Origin: Archilochus colubris
Taxonomy: Eukaryota > Chordata > Aves > Apodiformes > Trochilidae
Reading direction: 5' to 3'
DNA: 64,000 nucleotides
Assembly: GCA_023079485.1 (NCBI GenBank)
Contig: CM041097.1
Location: 20,629,158-20,693,157 of the forward strand
In this document: positions 21,601 to 35,300 of the stretch, in pieces
Position numbering within the stretch: position 1 is the first letter of the stretch
Layout: every line of letters starts with the position of its first letter
Notes under the pieces: generated by a model
Told to the model about the DNA's origin: nothing
Databases searched by the model: none
The model's input: the letters and a program-made list of their open reading frames with translations, nothing else
Position numbers and translations under genes: made by a program

Positions 21601-24600
21601 TTATTTGAAATTCAAAGCTCAAAGCAGCATTTAATAATACCACAAAGCACTTTGTTTCAGCTAGAGCACAAAGGTTTCAAAGGTACCTGCATTTACTATG
21701 AATAAATCCTTAATGTCAAATTTCTTAAATAAATATCATCCTAACTAACATCCTTACTAATGCCTGACACTCAGCTTAAATACCCTGGTTTTAAATTTCC
21801 CCATTGCTAAACTTTCAAAACAAAGACAAAGGCATATTTTGTTCCACCTTGTAAATCATTTGTGCCCAACCTATGATTAACTATCCTGGGATTTATTTCC
21901 TTTGCATTACGTGTGACAGACACCAGACAAACAGACCCCCTGGGTCATGCAACCAAGACAGAAATAGAGGAGAATTCTAGCTCATGACAATGGAGCCAAA
22001 TCTGGGAGCCTGTGATGCTCCTGCAGGAACTGGAGAGCTCAGTGATCAGAGGCAGCTCTGGGAGTCAGGGGCTCATCCTGGCCATACCCAAACTCTCCAG
22101 AGCTGTTTATTCACATTCCCACAGCTCTGGGCTTGTCCCCAGGGGTCCTGCTGCCAAAGAGAGAGGCAGGGAGCATGGGCAGTGCTGGAGGAGAAGGGTT
22201 TGCATCCCTGTGGAGGGACCCTGGAAGTCTCAGCCTGGTGCAACAGGAGCCCAGCAGCACCTCAAGATAAATAATAACAATATTTCTCTTTAAAAAAAAA
22301 AACCAAACCAAACCAAACTCCCTGCTTCTCCAGTCCTGCTGACACCTGTGGCTCTCACCAGCACAGCTGCAGCTCAACACACTGATGGAAAGAGCTGATT
22401 TCCCCCTGCACAGTCCAGACATGAGAGGTTTTATTTTACTGCCAGCCAGATCCCTCTGTGGCCAAGGCTGAGGTCATGTCAGCATTTCTGGTTTGCTTCC
22501 TCAGCCTGAGATACAAGTTTGTTTTCCATCTTCCCCCTTTTCCAGCTCTTCCAACACCATTAAAAGTTAATTTATATTTTCTTTTCTTTATGGGCACAGA
22601 GGAGCAGACAAACTGCTGCTGTCAGCAGTTACTATAAGCACCTGAGAGTCTGTTTGGTCCAACAGCCCCTGCACACACTGTCCTGGTTATAAAGTCCTGG
22701 TAGCTGATTCTCTGATGTTTTGTCAATACAAAACTTCAGCTTGTGGCTTTTTCCTCTTTTCTCCAAATTATCCTCCCTCTCTTCTATCCTAATAGAAGCG
22801 TAATAAACCTTCATAAAATACTTTCCCAATGCTATTTGATATCACAGACAATAGGTACAAAACAAGCTATCCCCTGCTGTGCTTTTTAATGTCATACTTA
22901 GTCCTGTACCCAGCAATGAGACAATTTGCTTTGTGCATCATCACTGCAATTCCATTGGAAATTGATAATCAAAGTCTTAGCAGCATTCTCTCAGATTTCT
23001 ACAGCTTCCTTCCTCAAACCTCCTTGAAAATTATCACCCAAGTTCTGACAATTTTTTCTGCCAGACTCCCAGACTGAGGCCTTTGAAGCACATCAGTGTT
23101 GCTTTGGATTAACCCTTTCAGCACAAGTTCTGAAGTAGTGATACAGAAAGAGGAACCTGCTCAGAGGAAAGAAGCAAATGTTCTGCAGGATGAGCAGACA
23201 TCAACACTTGACCTGCTGTGCTTCTCTGGGTCAAAAACATGTACAGCATTTTCAGATCAAAGCTCCTAAATACGTAAAAAGTATTGCTAACTCTTCCAAG
23301 CTCTGATGTCTTCAATGATCTTGTTGGTTTCACTCCTTGCTGCTGCCACACACAAACCATACTATAAATTTCTTTTGTAGAGTTAATAAACTATTATTTT
23401 TCTATGCCCCCCTCTCCCAGGCAGTGTATTTGTGTGTGTTCTGTATGGTGGAGACATAAAAAGGTCCCTAAGGCAGCAAGAGCCTATTCTGATGTCTCTG
23501 AATATTACAGATGGAGCCCAGTGGGAGGCTCATTGCAGGCAGGAGAAATAAGATGCCAGGCAAGCACAGCACCCCTGGGATGGCCAGGGCTCTGCTGCTG
23601 CAGGAGGTAATGGTGACAATGATGACAATATTGATACTTGTCAGCTTCAGTCTGCAAGTCTGTACAACATGAAAACATGCCAGCAGGAAAATGATGCATT
23701 GAGCAAAAAAAGACCTGCTACTCTTCAAGCAGAGTACACAACACAAGGAGAGACTTTTCCTGGCAATTAGACAAGAACTTCACCAACCACTTTGCTGTGT
23801 GCCTTCTGCTTCTACTTATTTTAAGGAGGCATCCTGTTAATCTTTCTTTTTCTTAAGTTTAGTACAAGTCAGCTCTGCTGCCTTCTCTTCACACTGGATT
23901 CTGACACCTGCTGCAGCTGATAATGTAGAAATTAGCATTTTTTTTTAAATTTAAAAAATAAAATGATGTAACCAGAAAGGAAATGATGAATGGATCACCT
24001 TTTGCAGCTTTAAGCTTCCCATAATCCCCAATAAATATTTCAGTTAATGTGGCAAAAATGCCAGGTTTCTCAGGAAACGTGAATGTTCTGAAAGGTTACA
24101 ATTAATAATTGTTTCACCTTTGTTATTCTCTGTTCTCCCAAGCAACCAGTTTTTAAAGACATGGATTTTCAAATTGTTCCTTTCCACTAAAAAAAAAAAA
24201 AAATAATTAAAAACCCACATTTAATAAATCTAATTCTGTGATGTTTGGTGTAGCTTTTATGATTCTTCCTTCCCACTTCAATACTTTCATTTGCCATGAA
24301 AACAAGAAACCAAGATGCTTCCAAATTCCAAAGATGTCTGTTCCCTGTACAGAATCCCATCCTCTGTGCTGTGCTCTGGGTAACACAAACCCCTCACACT
24401 TCCCTCCCATCGCAAGGAAATGGAAGCTGCCTCCTGGGGCACTCCCAGCAGAATGCAGCCCCGGGCACCAGTGGGCAAGGAAAAATCCTCTCCCAGCAGA
24501 AGGAACCGAGCAGGAACATCCCCTGCATCCCCATGCACATCTGCCCCTTGTTCCTGGGTAATTCCCAGCTCCTGCCCAGAGCAGGAGGTGTCACCCTTAC

Positions 24601-26192
24601 CATTTCTTCTCACTACAAGAAAATGCACTGAAGAAAATGATGCCTATTATCCTAACACCATGAGACCCCATCAAAATGCACATATCTAGTGTTACAGGGA
24701 ACTTGAACCTCATAAAATATTCTCCCCATTTTCATTTGACATTATTTTATGCTAATGCACAAAGAGAAAGGTTCTCAGGTTCTTAGGGATATTAAAACCT
24801 CAAGATATCCTGGAACTGCAGCTCTGCTGGTGTCATCTGTTAGATGGGGGCATGTGGAGGAAAAGGCAGGTATGACCTGTCTGAAGGAAGCAAACAGGTG
24901 AGGTAAAACTGGGAACATGTTTTATTTCTATTGCCCCTAGTGTGGAACCCACTCCACTGTGCTGTGTGTGTTGGTTCTGTGTCTGACATCACACATGGCA
25001 GAGAGCACAAATGTAATGTTAGGAGGCAGCTATTAACACCCAGCCATGCAGTGCTAACACCTCCCTAAAGAAAGGAGAAAGATTTCCCTGTTGGGAGAGC
25101 AGCTGTGTCCCCCAGGGTAGCCCAGGAAAGGGTTTTACTGGCAGCTATCACAGCAAACCATGGAAATTGTGAGAACTCTTATGCAGCACAAAGTCCCCCA
25201 GGTGCAGAGAGCTGGGGAGTCAGAAGTGATGGTTCTGCCTCTCCAGAGAGCCAGGATCCCCCCCTCTGCTCAGGGGTGCATTGCTTGTTCAAAGAGCAAT
25301 AATGGCAATTTCTGTGCAGTGAGGCAGAGTTCTGGAAGAACTCAAATAAAGCTGGAGAGGGGAATACCCAGTTCTGCTGTGAAAGGTCAGAGCTGAGCAT
25401 CTCTGTGGTGAGCATCTCTGCAGCCCTGCTCTGCTCCAATGGAGCAGCTCCACTGCTGTCAGCTGGGGAAAAAAAAGAGAAAAAAGAAAAAGGAAGCTGA
25501 AAGTTCCAGGCTCAGCCAGTGGGCTTGAGCAGGATAATAAGAAGAAAGGAATAAAACCTCTCTGTATTTCACACTAATGCCATGGGTCTAAAATCTCATG
25601 TGCAGAAGCAGAAAAGGAAAACTGGGCCCAGGCTGGGAGTCATCTTTACCACAAACCTGGGAAATCCCAATCATCTCTCTGCATCACATTGCATCACACT
25701 AATAATGCCAGCAGGGTTATAGTATCTTCCACAGGCTGAAGACTTTACTACCATTTCCCAAGAGATCTAAAGATACCCAGATCCTTCCAGAGAGTAAATC
25801 TACCAAGAGACTGAAAGCAAACATGAACAAAGCAAGTTCTTTACTATCCTAACACCATTGTTCCTGTTCTAATTAAATAAACCGTTCAATAATTTGCTAG
25901 TAAATATCTGCAACAGGTCCCAGTTGTCACACTTTGCCTCCAGCCTTAGCTCCCATTTCTATCACCAGCTGATTCCTCCTCCTCCTATCACTCACCTTTA
26001 AACCTTTCAGGAGTTCCATAAACATGCACAGGGATTTAGAAGAAAAACACCACATGTTCAAAGACATGCTGGAGTCAGAAAGATGTAAAAAGAAATTCAG
26101 CTGCAGAAAACTGCCCTAGAAAAATAGGCACATTCTTTTTTTTTTAATAGCAAATTCATTCCAGAATCCCTTGCAAGAGACCAGCCCAAGAT
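21601..26192. other. Noncoding; AT-rich patches, one short AACCA array
   Basis: Unique sequence. An (AACCA)n run of about three units lies at 22302-22317, next to an A-rich tract. AT-rich patches lie at 21600-21910, 22560-22600 and 23920-24240, with an A15 tract at about 24189. A plus-strand 82-codon open frame at 22829-23077 is AT-rich and hydrophobic but matches no known family. A 27-nt minus-strand exon-like segment (24601-24627) has good splice signals but is too short to interpret. Confidence 0.4.
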
Positions 26193-26246
26193 CAATACCA
26201 ATACCAATACCAATACCAATACCAATATCTATACCAACACCAATAT
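26193..26246. repeat. (CAATAC)n hexamer array, about 9 units
   Basis: Five perfect CAATAC units are followed by four degenerate ones (CAATAT, CTATAC, CAACAC, CAATAT). In one frame it encodes an IP dipeptide run, which is not evidence of coding. Confidence 0.95.
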
Positions 26247-29235
26247 CCCACCAGGGTGGGAGGGTGAGGGTGACAGCACAGCCTGGGACACTGCCTCACT
26301 CCTCCAACTTCAGGGTCCAGGAGTTCCTGTCTGGGAACAGCCAGGAACAGCTCCAAACCTCATTTCTGGGAAGAAGCCCCGTGGCTCAGGTCTCATGGGA
26401 AGGAAAAGCCACCCGGGGAGCTCAGGAGGTTTTCTTCCAAAAAACCCAACAAGATTTCTTCTGCCAAAGCAATCCAGCTCCCCCTGGTGAAATCAAAGCT
26501 TATCCACTGCACTTTTTCCCATTATTATCATCATCACTCTTTTCCATTTCATGCCAAAGTTGCATTTGCCCCATTAAAGAATTGAGTAGGAATAAAAAAA
26601 AATACATTAACTCCCACCTCTCAGGCTTCCCTGGATTGCTTTATGTCCCTTAAGGAGCTTTCGTGAGCCATGCTTTGCAAACAGAAATTGGAATTCCCAA
26701 TTGCTTGAGTTCCTGTGGCAAGCTGCAGCTGTGCAGCACATCCATTTGTGTAAGACAGACACTAAGGAAGCAACACACTCTTAAATTATTAGCATTAAAC
26801 TGCTCTGGAAAAGATACTAGAAATTCAATTATGTGACATATACATGATAAACTTGGAACAAAATCCATAACACAAGGTCACAGAGAGAAGGAATTACTAT
26901 CTCCTCTCAAAATAATACCAAACCCAACAACTTGGTGACACATTCTGAAGAGGAAAGTTAAATATTGTCCACTTGGTCAAATAATTTTTTCCATCTGCAA
27001 AGATACAAAGGTTCTGTGTCCAAGCTAATAATGTATTCAAGCAGCTCCCAGCTCCTTCTCAAGGTCTAAATTATTTCACTTATGTGATTCAGAGTTAAAT
27101 TCAATGTTTACAGTATTCAATTAATCCCCAGACAGCTGACAGAGCTAATAGCAGCTTAGCTGGGCAAACAGAGAAGAATAAAATTAAAAAAACCTAATAC
27201 CAGTCAGGGCTGGCTGTGCCATCAGCCCCTGGTGCAAGGGCTGGGAGGTGGCTCCAGAGCAGCTCCTGACTTTGTGGCCATGGAGTCAGCCTGAGGAAGC
27301 AGAAATGAGCCCAGAGAGCTGAAGCAGCAGCACTGCTCACCCACAGCCATCCTCTCCTGACCCTTCAGACTGTCTCAGCATCATCATCATCATCACTGGA
27401 ATGGCAAGAGGAAAGATGTGACACCTTCAACCAGTAAGAAAGTAAAAATCATCCACAGAACTTGGCTGGAAGCTCCCAGCAGCAGTCACAGTGAGCAATC
27501 ATTTAATAATTACATTTGAAATGTTTAAATTAATGCTCAATAAATCAGCAAAAGGGGTTTTTTTTACATCAAGCTTTTTAATTGCTGACCTTTTGAGAGC
27601 AGGCCTGGGTCTGTCTAGACTGGGCAAAGGGAACTGCACCAGGGTGCTTGTTGTGCTGCTGGGTTACAGCCCCAAGAACTGATTCCAGCAAGGACATTTA
27701 TGGACCCCAGGCACCTGCCCAGCCCTTAACATTTCCTGGGATTCTCCTCCCATACACAACAGGAGCAGATTTGCTGCAGACTCCCCTGTTTTAGGGGTTT
27801 ACTTACCCAAGCAAATGTACAGCATCCCTGCAACACCTGTCTAAATGCTGATAAAGGTTTGTGTAACCCAATGTTTGTTCTCCTTGTAAGAGAGAGAGAT
27901 CCAGCTGAAATACCTTTAGAACATCAAACAAAGCACAGACAATAGAAAACAAAGACAAACCACCACATGAAGAACCAAAATTATCTCAGCCTACTTCCTG
28001 CACCAAAGTTCTGAGCAGTGATAGAAAAGTATATTGAATTAAACCCCAACACTTCTGTTGCTAGAGGTGAATAAATGGAAAAAAAGGTAACACTGAAGTC
28101 ATGCTTCACAATTTTTCACCTGAAGCACACTAAAAGATAAATCTAGGTTGTTTTTTTATATATAATTACAGATGATGTCACTAAAGGAGGTTTATTCAAA
28201 GATCACTGGCAGTGTAAGGGATGGCACTGGTCTGTCTCAGCCTCAGTGCTGGATATTCCATTGTCAAACTTAATTGTGGCTACTGGAAGTGAACAAATGC
28301 ATTAAAACCTGCTGCCCTCTGAAGTGAACAGTGTCATTCCTCTGCATCTTCCCTGATTTAATACCGAGTAATGCAACATGACAAGTGAGTAAGCAGGGTA
28401 ACAAACCTGCCTACCTGATGTCGAGTTAGTTTGCAAGTTAAGATGATTTTACACAGAAGGAAACATCTCCCCTCTCCACGGGCTGGTGAGGAGCTGATCC
28501 GTGTACCTGCCCAAGGCACTGCCCTAGCACTGGGATTTCTCATGCCCTCAGTCCATGGTCCTTCAGCAGCCCTGGCTGGCTGTGAGCAGCACCTTTAAAA
28601 TTCAATTAGAACCAAAGATAAAGCTGTCAGATAAGTACAGATGCACTCAAACTGCAGTGCTGCCTATTTGCCTTTTTTCAGCTAACACTTTGGTCACTAC
28701 AGAGTCAGACTAAAACAGGTTTTAAATCTTGCAGGCCCTTGAAGAGTTCAGGTCACACAGAGAGCAACTCTAGCAAAGTTTTTGTCAGTTTCCAATTGTC
28801 TTTTGGGGCTTATTCTACAGATATTTGTGATTCTCTTTTACACTTCAACTAATTAACACAGCTCCCTTCATCCATTAATGTCACTGATGCTCTGGCCTCA
28901 GCCCTGCCCGGGTGGAACAGAGGAAATCAGGAGGCTGCTCTTATCTTGTACCTGGCTTACAAACCCTCCCAGAGTCCTCCTGCTTCCATCCCTGTCTGCC
29001 CAGCTGCTCTGGGGCCAGGCCAAGGCAGCAATTAAGTGCAGGCTGCTGCTTAAAAGCATGAGAGGAACTGGGCTGCAATGAAACAAAACAGCTCATCTGG
29101 TAGCTCTAACAGCAGAGCTGTATCTCAGACACAGATAGGTTTCATCTCAGTGCAGGGAAGCCAATTTCCTGCAAATCAAAGAACTTCAAACTCTGGAAAA
29201 GTCTGAAGTCCAAATCTAGACATGAACAGTTAAGT
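26247..29235. other. Noncoding unique sequence
   Basis: Mostly AT-rich. A (CAT)n run of five units lies near 27377-27396. A 41-nt minus-strand exon-like segment (27807-27847, acceptor CCTTTATCAG, donor TTGG|GTAAGT) is noted without other support. No gene recognised. Confidence 0.4.
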
Positions 29236-29239
29236 GGAG

Positions 29240-29330
29240 ATTTCACTCTGGTTTCTATGGTAGCAATTATCTCCATTTTATTCTTAAAACTGCCTGAACC
29301 CAGGACTCAGATTTCCCCACTCAAAGCCTT
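29240..29330 (+). mobile_element. Possible MIR-like fragment
   Basis: GCAATTATCTCCATTTTATTCTT followed by CTGAACCCAGGACTCAG resembles the MIR words ATTATCTCCATTTTACAGATG and GAACCCAGG with the segment between them deleted. The match is short and could be chance. Confidence 0.22.
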
Positions 29331-29683
29331 GTTACCAGGCACAGAGACTGCAGGCTGAGGACAAGCCCTGTTCTCTGCTGGGTGGCCATGACAGTCCATT
29401 AAATGAAACAACCATCCCAGGAAATGCATCTGCAATCTCACCAGCTCCTCTGAAGCAGACATGCTGATCTGAGGCTGGAATAGTTACACAGACAGTGGAT
29501 TTTATTAGGCAGACTGATGGAACTGGGGAAAAATAAATAAATATATAAATAACCAAGCAGGAAAAGAACAGACAAGCTCTCAGACACAAAAGCCATGGAG
29601 AGAGTTGTATCCATTACAGCAGTCAGTCTAACAAAATAAATTACTGCTTCCTATAGACCTGCCTGCAGCTTCAGTCACTGTTA

Positions 29684-30136
29684 ATGCAAAAACTTTTTCT
29701 TAGACTCATGGTGTTCTTTTCTTTTCATTTTCTTTTCTTCTTTTCAGAGGAGAAGTTTCCCCTCAGCACAGAGGGGGCTCTGGAGCCCATCAGTCACCCA
29801 GCCCCAGCCCTGGGGGTCCCAGCCCTGGGGGCTGCAGCAATCAGCACAAAGCTGCTCCCCTTCCTCTGGCTGCCCAGAGCTCAGCCTGTGCCCCCAGCAA
29901 GGCAGGTAACCATGGGATGGATTTCCAGAGAGCTGCACTCAGGTTTCTTTCTCACTGCAGTGCCCCAATACCTCATTTTTCCCTCCCATATGCACGCTGC
30001 CAAGACACTTTGCCTTTGCAGGCCCTGTAATAACCTCCCCACTGATGGGAGATGTGTATCTTGTGCTGAAGGTTCTCTTAAAAACACCCTCTGTGACCTT
30101 GATGCAGATTTAATCTGTCACTGTACACTCAGCTGA
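29684..30136 (+). other. Open frame of 150 codons, probably noncoding
   Basis: The frame starts MQKLFLRLMVFFSFHFLFFF, which looks like a hydrophobic leader, and ends in a Cys-rich stretch (CLCRPCNNLPTDGRCVSC…). The leader comes from a CTTTTC-rich tract and the middle is Pro/Ala-rich from GC-rich sequence, so both features have compositional explanations. It has no family match that I recognise and no visible promoter or poly(A) arrangement. Confidence 0.1.
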
Positions 30137-30864
30137 GCTCCAGCACTGCCAGTTTGCAGTCCTGTCCTAAAAAAGTCAGCTAGATATCTTTTCATTCAGT
30201 TGCAACATATTGAGTGACCTTGGCAATAGCCTAATCTGTCTTGGCAGATTCAAGATAGAGAAAACAAGCAATAGAGACAGACCTGCTGGTTTCTGCTATT
30301 GATCAGCAAGTGGAGTGAAAGCTCATTATGAGCAGAAGGAAGGTGTCAGGTACGAGTCCTGCAGAGCAGCAGGGAGAGACCCCAACTCAGGAGAGGGGCC
30401 TGGGATCTGCTTCTGGCTGGGGGAAAGGAGGAAAGGAAAAGGCAAGGGTGAAGGAGCAGAAATATTTCTCATTCTAGGGGGGCTGTGTACCAGGCACTCC
30501 TGATTAAGGAAACCAAGTTTACTTGCTGAAAAAGTTACAAAACGTTTACTTTCAAATTAGCAATTACACTGTCAAACTTTACAACCAAAGAGGCCAAACT
30601 CTTAACACAAACCCTCTCCATGTGCCTGTCTATGCACACAGATAACAGTAAGTAACACACTGTATAGAGTATTCCTTCTGCTACTTACAGAAGCTCAAAT
30701 AAACCATCTGAAAACACAGGAGGAGCTGATGAACTCCAATGATTTTGCTGGGCAGCAGTGTGCAAAGCAGACCTCACTGATAAGGCTGTTTGAGCAGTGC
30801 TGCCTCCCTCCAAGGTAGGTCCTTTTTTATCTGAAGCCAAGGACTCTGCCCTGCCTGCTGAAGC
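30137..30864. other. Noncoding unique sequence
   Basis: Two phrases resembling the MIR antisense word TGTGACCTTGG occur at about 30090 and 30220, but neither extends convincingly. No gene or repeat is called. Confidence 0.4.
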
Positions 30865-31001
30865 ACATCCACACATCCCCCCATCCACACATCCCCCCAT
30901 CCACACATCCCCCCCCTCCACACATCCCCCCCCTCCACACATCCCCCCATCCACACATCCCCCCCATCCACACATCCCCCCATCCACACATCCACATATC
31001 C
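30865..31001. repeat. Minisatellite, 17-19 bp C-rich unit, about 8 copies
   Basis: Copies of ACATCCACACATCCCCCC vary mainly in the length of the C run (6-8) and in CCATCC versus CCTCC. The array ends in a degenerate CCACATATCCACTGCATCC. The minus strand is G-rich (runs of six or more G), so quadruplex formation is possible. Translated frames on both strands (CVDGGMCGWG…) are repeat artefacts. Confidence 0.95.
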
Positions 31002-32234
31002 ACTGCATCCCTCCATCCCCCCAGCATCCCCAGAGCTCAGCCTGGCAGCCACCCCATGCTCTCTGCCACTCCTGTTCTCTCCCTCCTCAGACCCTGCTGG
31101 GCTCCAGGATGAGCAGAGAGGAGGCTGCTGGGCTCTGCTTTATGGATCCGTAACCAGCACTCGTTTTACAACGTGCCCCCCAGACACTGATGGTACCAAA
31201 GTCTCCCCCATCACTGGGGCTCCACCTGGGCACCAAGAGGAGCATTTGGGGTACGAGGGAGCTGCTCCCAGGGTAAGAGCCCAGAGCAGCTCCCAGATCC
31301 TGGGGTCTCCCAAAAGTGCTCCTGGCAGCATCAGGCAGCCCAGATGAGTCCCCTGAGCAGCTGATGGCCATGCTCCCATTCCTCACTGGCACTGCACTCC
31401 CCCGTTTATCTCAGGATTTGTCAGAAAATGCAGCCACACTTCCCCTGCCTGCTCCCCAGGCCAAACCCAGGACAAATTTTCACACAAGTGTCAGGGGGTA
31501 AGCAGAGCTTGATGAAAAGGAAAATTTCCAGAATCCAGCTGAGAAAAGGCATACAGAACACTGAAGGATGTTCCCTGCTTACAGACTTCACACCAGGAGA
31601 ACACATAACAGGGATGAGGGGAACAGGCAGCAGAGTAATTGGAAACAACCAGAGGTGGTCACAGACCTTGAGGGGGAAATGACTGCACAGGATACACCCT
31701 GCATAGGAAACCCAGTTTCTTTCACATTCCCCAGTTTTAGAAGTCAAACCTCAGCTCATTGCATCGTGCCTGCCTGGTCTCCTTGGTCAAAGCCAGAGTT
31801 GGTCATCCTCCCTTCAAGCACAGGTCCAAAAAACCCTCTTGATAAAAATTAGGCAGAGCAAGACATCAAAAGGGGAAAAATCACGTAGGAAAACTCTGGG
31901 GAGAGATACCAGGCAAGTGAGTGAGCAGTCATGGGCAGTATGTGCAGCTGATCCAGCCCAGTAAATGTCAGCTCCAGTAAAGGTCACTGGCTGCATTGAT
32001 TCCTCAGCACTTTAATGTAGGCAATTCTGTACAGCAACTCTTTTCATGATGGATCAGACACTCAAACAATTTAGCATACTGATGGAAGAAGGGAGAGGGA
32101 CAGAGCAAAACGTGCTATTTAATTTGCTGCTAACATGATGGGGAGAAATCACATCAAACCAGAAACACATTTGTATACTGTGGGAAAAAGTATTACTGAC
32201 TCCCTGTGCAAGCAGCCAGACACCTCCTCTGATG
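31002..32234. other. Noncoding unique sequence
   Basis: GC-rich to about 31350 and mixed after that. Overlapping open frames at 31087-31747 carry no recognisable domain. No repeat seen. Confidence 0.4.
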
Positions 32235-32365
32235 TATGCAGAGACCTAAAACCAGGACTCTCTCCAGCCTTGCAGATTTTCAAAGCCAGACTGAATAATG
32301 CCCTGAGCTTTTTAAGACTTAGGCATTCATAATTTGCTGGGCCAGGTACAGAACTTGCTGCAGAA
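32235..32365 (+). mobile_element. CR1-like LINE remnant (3' region)
   Basis: CTCCAGCCTTGCAGATTTTCAAAGCCAGACTGAATAATGCCCTGAGC follows the order of the CR1 3' region (…CTGGAGGTGTTCAAGGCCAGGCTGGATGAGGCCCTGAGC…). Similarity is partial and recalled from memory. The usual 3' end (GGAACTAGATGATCTTTAAGGTCCCTTCC, ATTCTATG octamers) is not visible, so the fragment is old or truncated. Confidence 0.4.
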
Positions 32366-35300
32366 TATCCCCAGAAGATGATCAGGCCCTGTTATCTTAA
32401 TCTTAATCTTATAGCTAACTAAAAGAAAACCCTAATTCAAGCAGTTCATTGACAACAGGCAAAAGTAGTCATAGAGAAATAGCCCCCAGCCTTTCCCACA
32501 AGCCATTTGCAGTTAATCACTCCCTAGTAATTGATACCAGGACTTAATGCTAGAGATGTAATACAGGAGGTTAGGAAATAAACATTTGATCGGTGTGCTT
32601 GTGCCTATATTGAATTAAGGAGTTTACACTGATTAATACTTTCACAGGCTTCTCTTACCCACAATAGAAAGAACAAATGATCACAGAGCTCAGGCAACTA
32701 AGGGTTTGTTTTCTATTGATTTTTGCATTTAAACAACCCATTGCACAGCTACAGCACAAACAAGTGAGGCTGGAGGACTGGTCATGGAATGATCAGGGGA
32801 CAAACTTCAGTGACCTGCCAGAAGTGGCATATTCTGGCCAATTCATAACATCTTGTTCCTGTGAGGTTTTGGGGTTAGGGATCTGAAACAATTCTGTTAT
32901 AATAGAGAAAGTGCTTTCATTCCAAACCAAAACCAACCAATGCAGCAATAACAACAACAAGGAAAAATACAACAAAAAACCCAAGGCCACTTGCAGTAGC
33001 CCTTGAGACAAGAGAGCCCTGGAGGTTTGCTCATGTCTGTCTACACACTCAGTTCCCATTTTACATCCTTCTCCTCAAGCACCACTCCTGCATTCCCAAT
33101 GAGTAACTTAAGAACCCTAAAGCAAAGAGGATTTCTCTGTCTCTGGCCCGAGCCCCTGTACCTGGGGAATCTGCACACAAGTTCTGCTCTCAGGAGCCTG
33201 GCAGGCTGGGGTTCTGCTGACAGCTGTGCTGCAGAGGCCAGAGCTAATTGAATTCTCAGCAAAAGGCACATGGCAGTGCTTGGCCTGTCTTGATTTAAGC
33301 TCGAGTTCAGCCATTCCTGAATCAGTGACAGAGACATAATTTATTGTCCCTAAAGCCCCACCAGAAGTAGGACAGGATATCTATAACTAAACAGCCACAG
33401 ACAAGGCTCCTCAGGAGAGACATCCCTTCCTGAGAGCATGTAAGACAACATTCAGTACAATTCACTGGTTTTTTCCCATTTTTCATTTAAGAAGTTCCTA
33501 CGGCAGAGCCAGCAGCTGAGTTTTCCCTTTCCTTTCTCCATCCCCAGGCAGGAGCAGCAGCAGGGAGCAGGGCTGGGCACTGTCTGTGCCCTTGGTCCCT
33601 CACCCACACTGCACAAACTCCTCAGCACTTCATGGGAACATCTCCAAAGGACTCCCTGTGGTTATAAAACTATCATTAATTTGACAGCTTTTTGGCAACA
33701 GAAAGTCGGGGCTCACCTCTTCTTAAATAACCTCTTAGAAAAGGATTCATTTTATTTTCACCAGAAACATTTACAATTTTACACAGCAGTTAAAGGTGTT
33801 CAGCAGGTCCCAGGTCACCCTGCTCACAAAGGAAGCAGCATCAGGAAAGCCCCAGGGCCTCAGGATCCATCCCTGAGTCTGGATGCTGCTGTGGGATGTG
33901 GTACCCAGCAGAGATGAGGCACAGGAGGTGCTCCCAGAGCTCTCCTGCCACCCCTCCCCAGGGCAGGGATGCTGGAGCTCTGTCCCACAGCACCCACAGC
34001 AGCCCTGCTGATGCCTTTCATTTTTAACCCCCCTGGACACCCCAATCTCTCCCCCCTTGGCCCTCTCTGCACCCTGGGCTGGGGGCAGCTCCATCCCAGG
34101 TGGGTGCCAGCAAGGGGAGGTTTGTCCTGGGGTGGCCACACAGACACAGAGCCCCCCAGACAGGGACAGTGGCAGCTCTGGAAGCCCTGAGGTGTCTCAC
34201 AGAAACCTGAACATAAGTTTAGCCTCCAGTGCCTGATTTCCATGGTGGGGAAGCTGGAACTGCTTGTTCAGGGGATGCCTCAGGTGCAATGGGCAGTCCT
34301 GACAACTGCACCCCAGGAAACCCCAGCAGAGGGGTGTGCTAACACAACCACGAGTCAGTCAACCAAAAGTGTCCCTGTTACTATTGGATTAGCACAGTGA
34401 AAGCACTACCCACACTCAATCTTTTATTCCTGCAGGCTACATATATTCTCCAGAAAAAAAAAATAAAATAATCTCGTTCCTTTTGGAATCATGGAGTTTC
34501 CTACTAAATAACAGAAAAGGTCAGCCTGAAAATTAAAGCAATACTTTTACTGGGTTATTCCTGTTCACTGAATATAGCCATATTTCTCAAGCACATTAGT
34601 ATTATTGGATTTCTAAATCACATTTCAGTAGCTGACAAAAAACCACATGGGAAAAAACCCAAACAATATCAGTAACAATACAAATATTGAACGGAACCAT
34701 TTCAAAAGGGTCAAAGAAGAATCTTTTATTTGAATGCAGCACACGTGAAAGAAGCATTCTGGATACTTATTAATCATGTAATAGGCATTAAAAAACTGAA
34801 ACATTTTAAGTCACATCCAGTAAAGACTTTTTACTGGGCTTATGTGCTTAAATTGTCATATCACCATAAAAAAGCAAATAAACAAACCAAACCAGATCTA
34901 GAATATCTCACCAGTCCATCACTCAGACCCAAAGCAGACTCAGCCTGAGGCACACTACACAACTTGGTCCTAAAAAGAAAGGATGAAACTGCACAATTAT
35001 CACCCAAAAAAACCTTGGGACAGGGATGTGTAGGGATTCCACTGTTCTGAGGGACTATCCCAGCACTTAACCCTCCCTCCTGCCAACAAAGTGTGTGTTA
35101 TTTGGGGATATAAATCTCCTTTTTACATGCTTTAGATGTTGACATTGCTGCATTGCACATCAGCAACACTGAGCTTCCATCCTTACAGCCACAGCAACAC
35201 AAAGCTGAGAGCCAACAACAGCTGACCCAAAACCTGCACGTGGAACGTTTCAGACAAGCTGCAAACCCTGCAGGAGCATTCTCTGCAAGGGTTACCCAAA

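Noticed and set aside
30085..30260. Two antisense MIR-like words (TGTGACCTTG, AGTGACCTTGG)
   Set aside because: Similarity does not extend past about 12 bases in either case.
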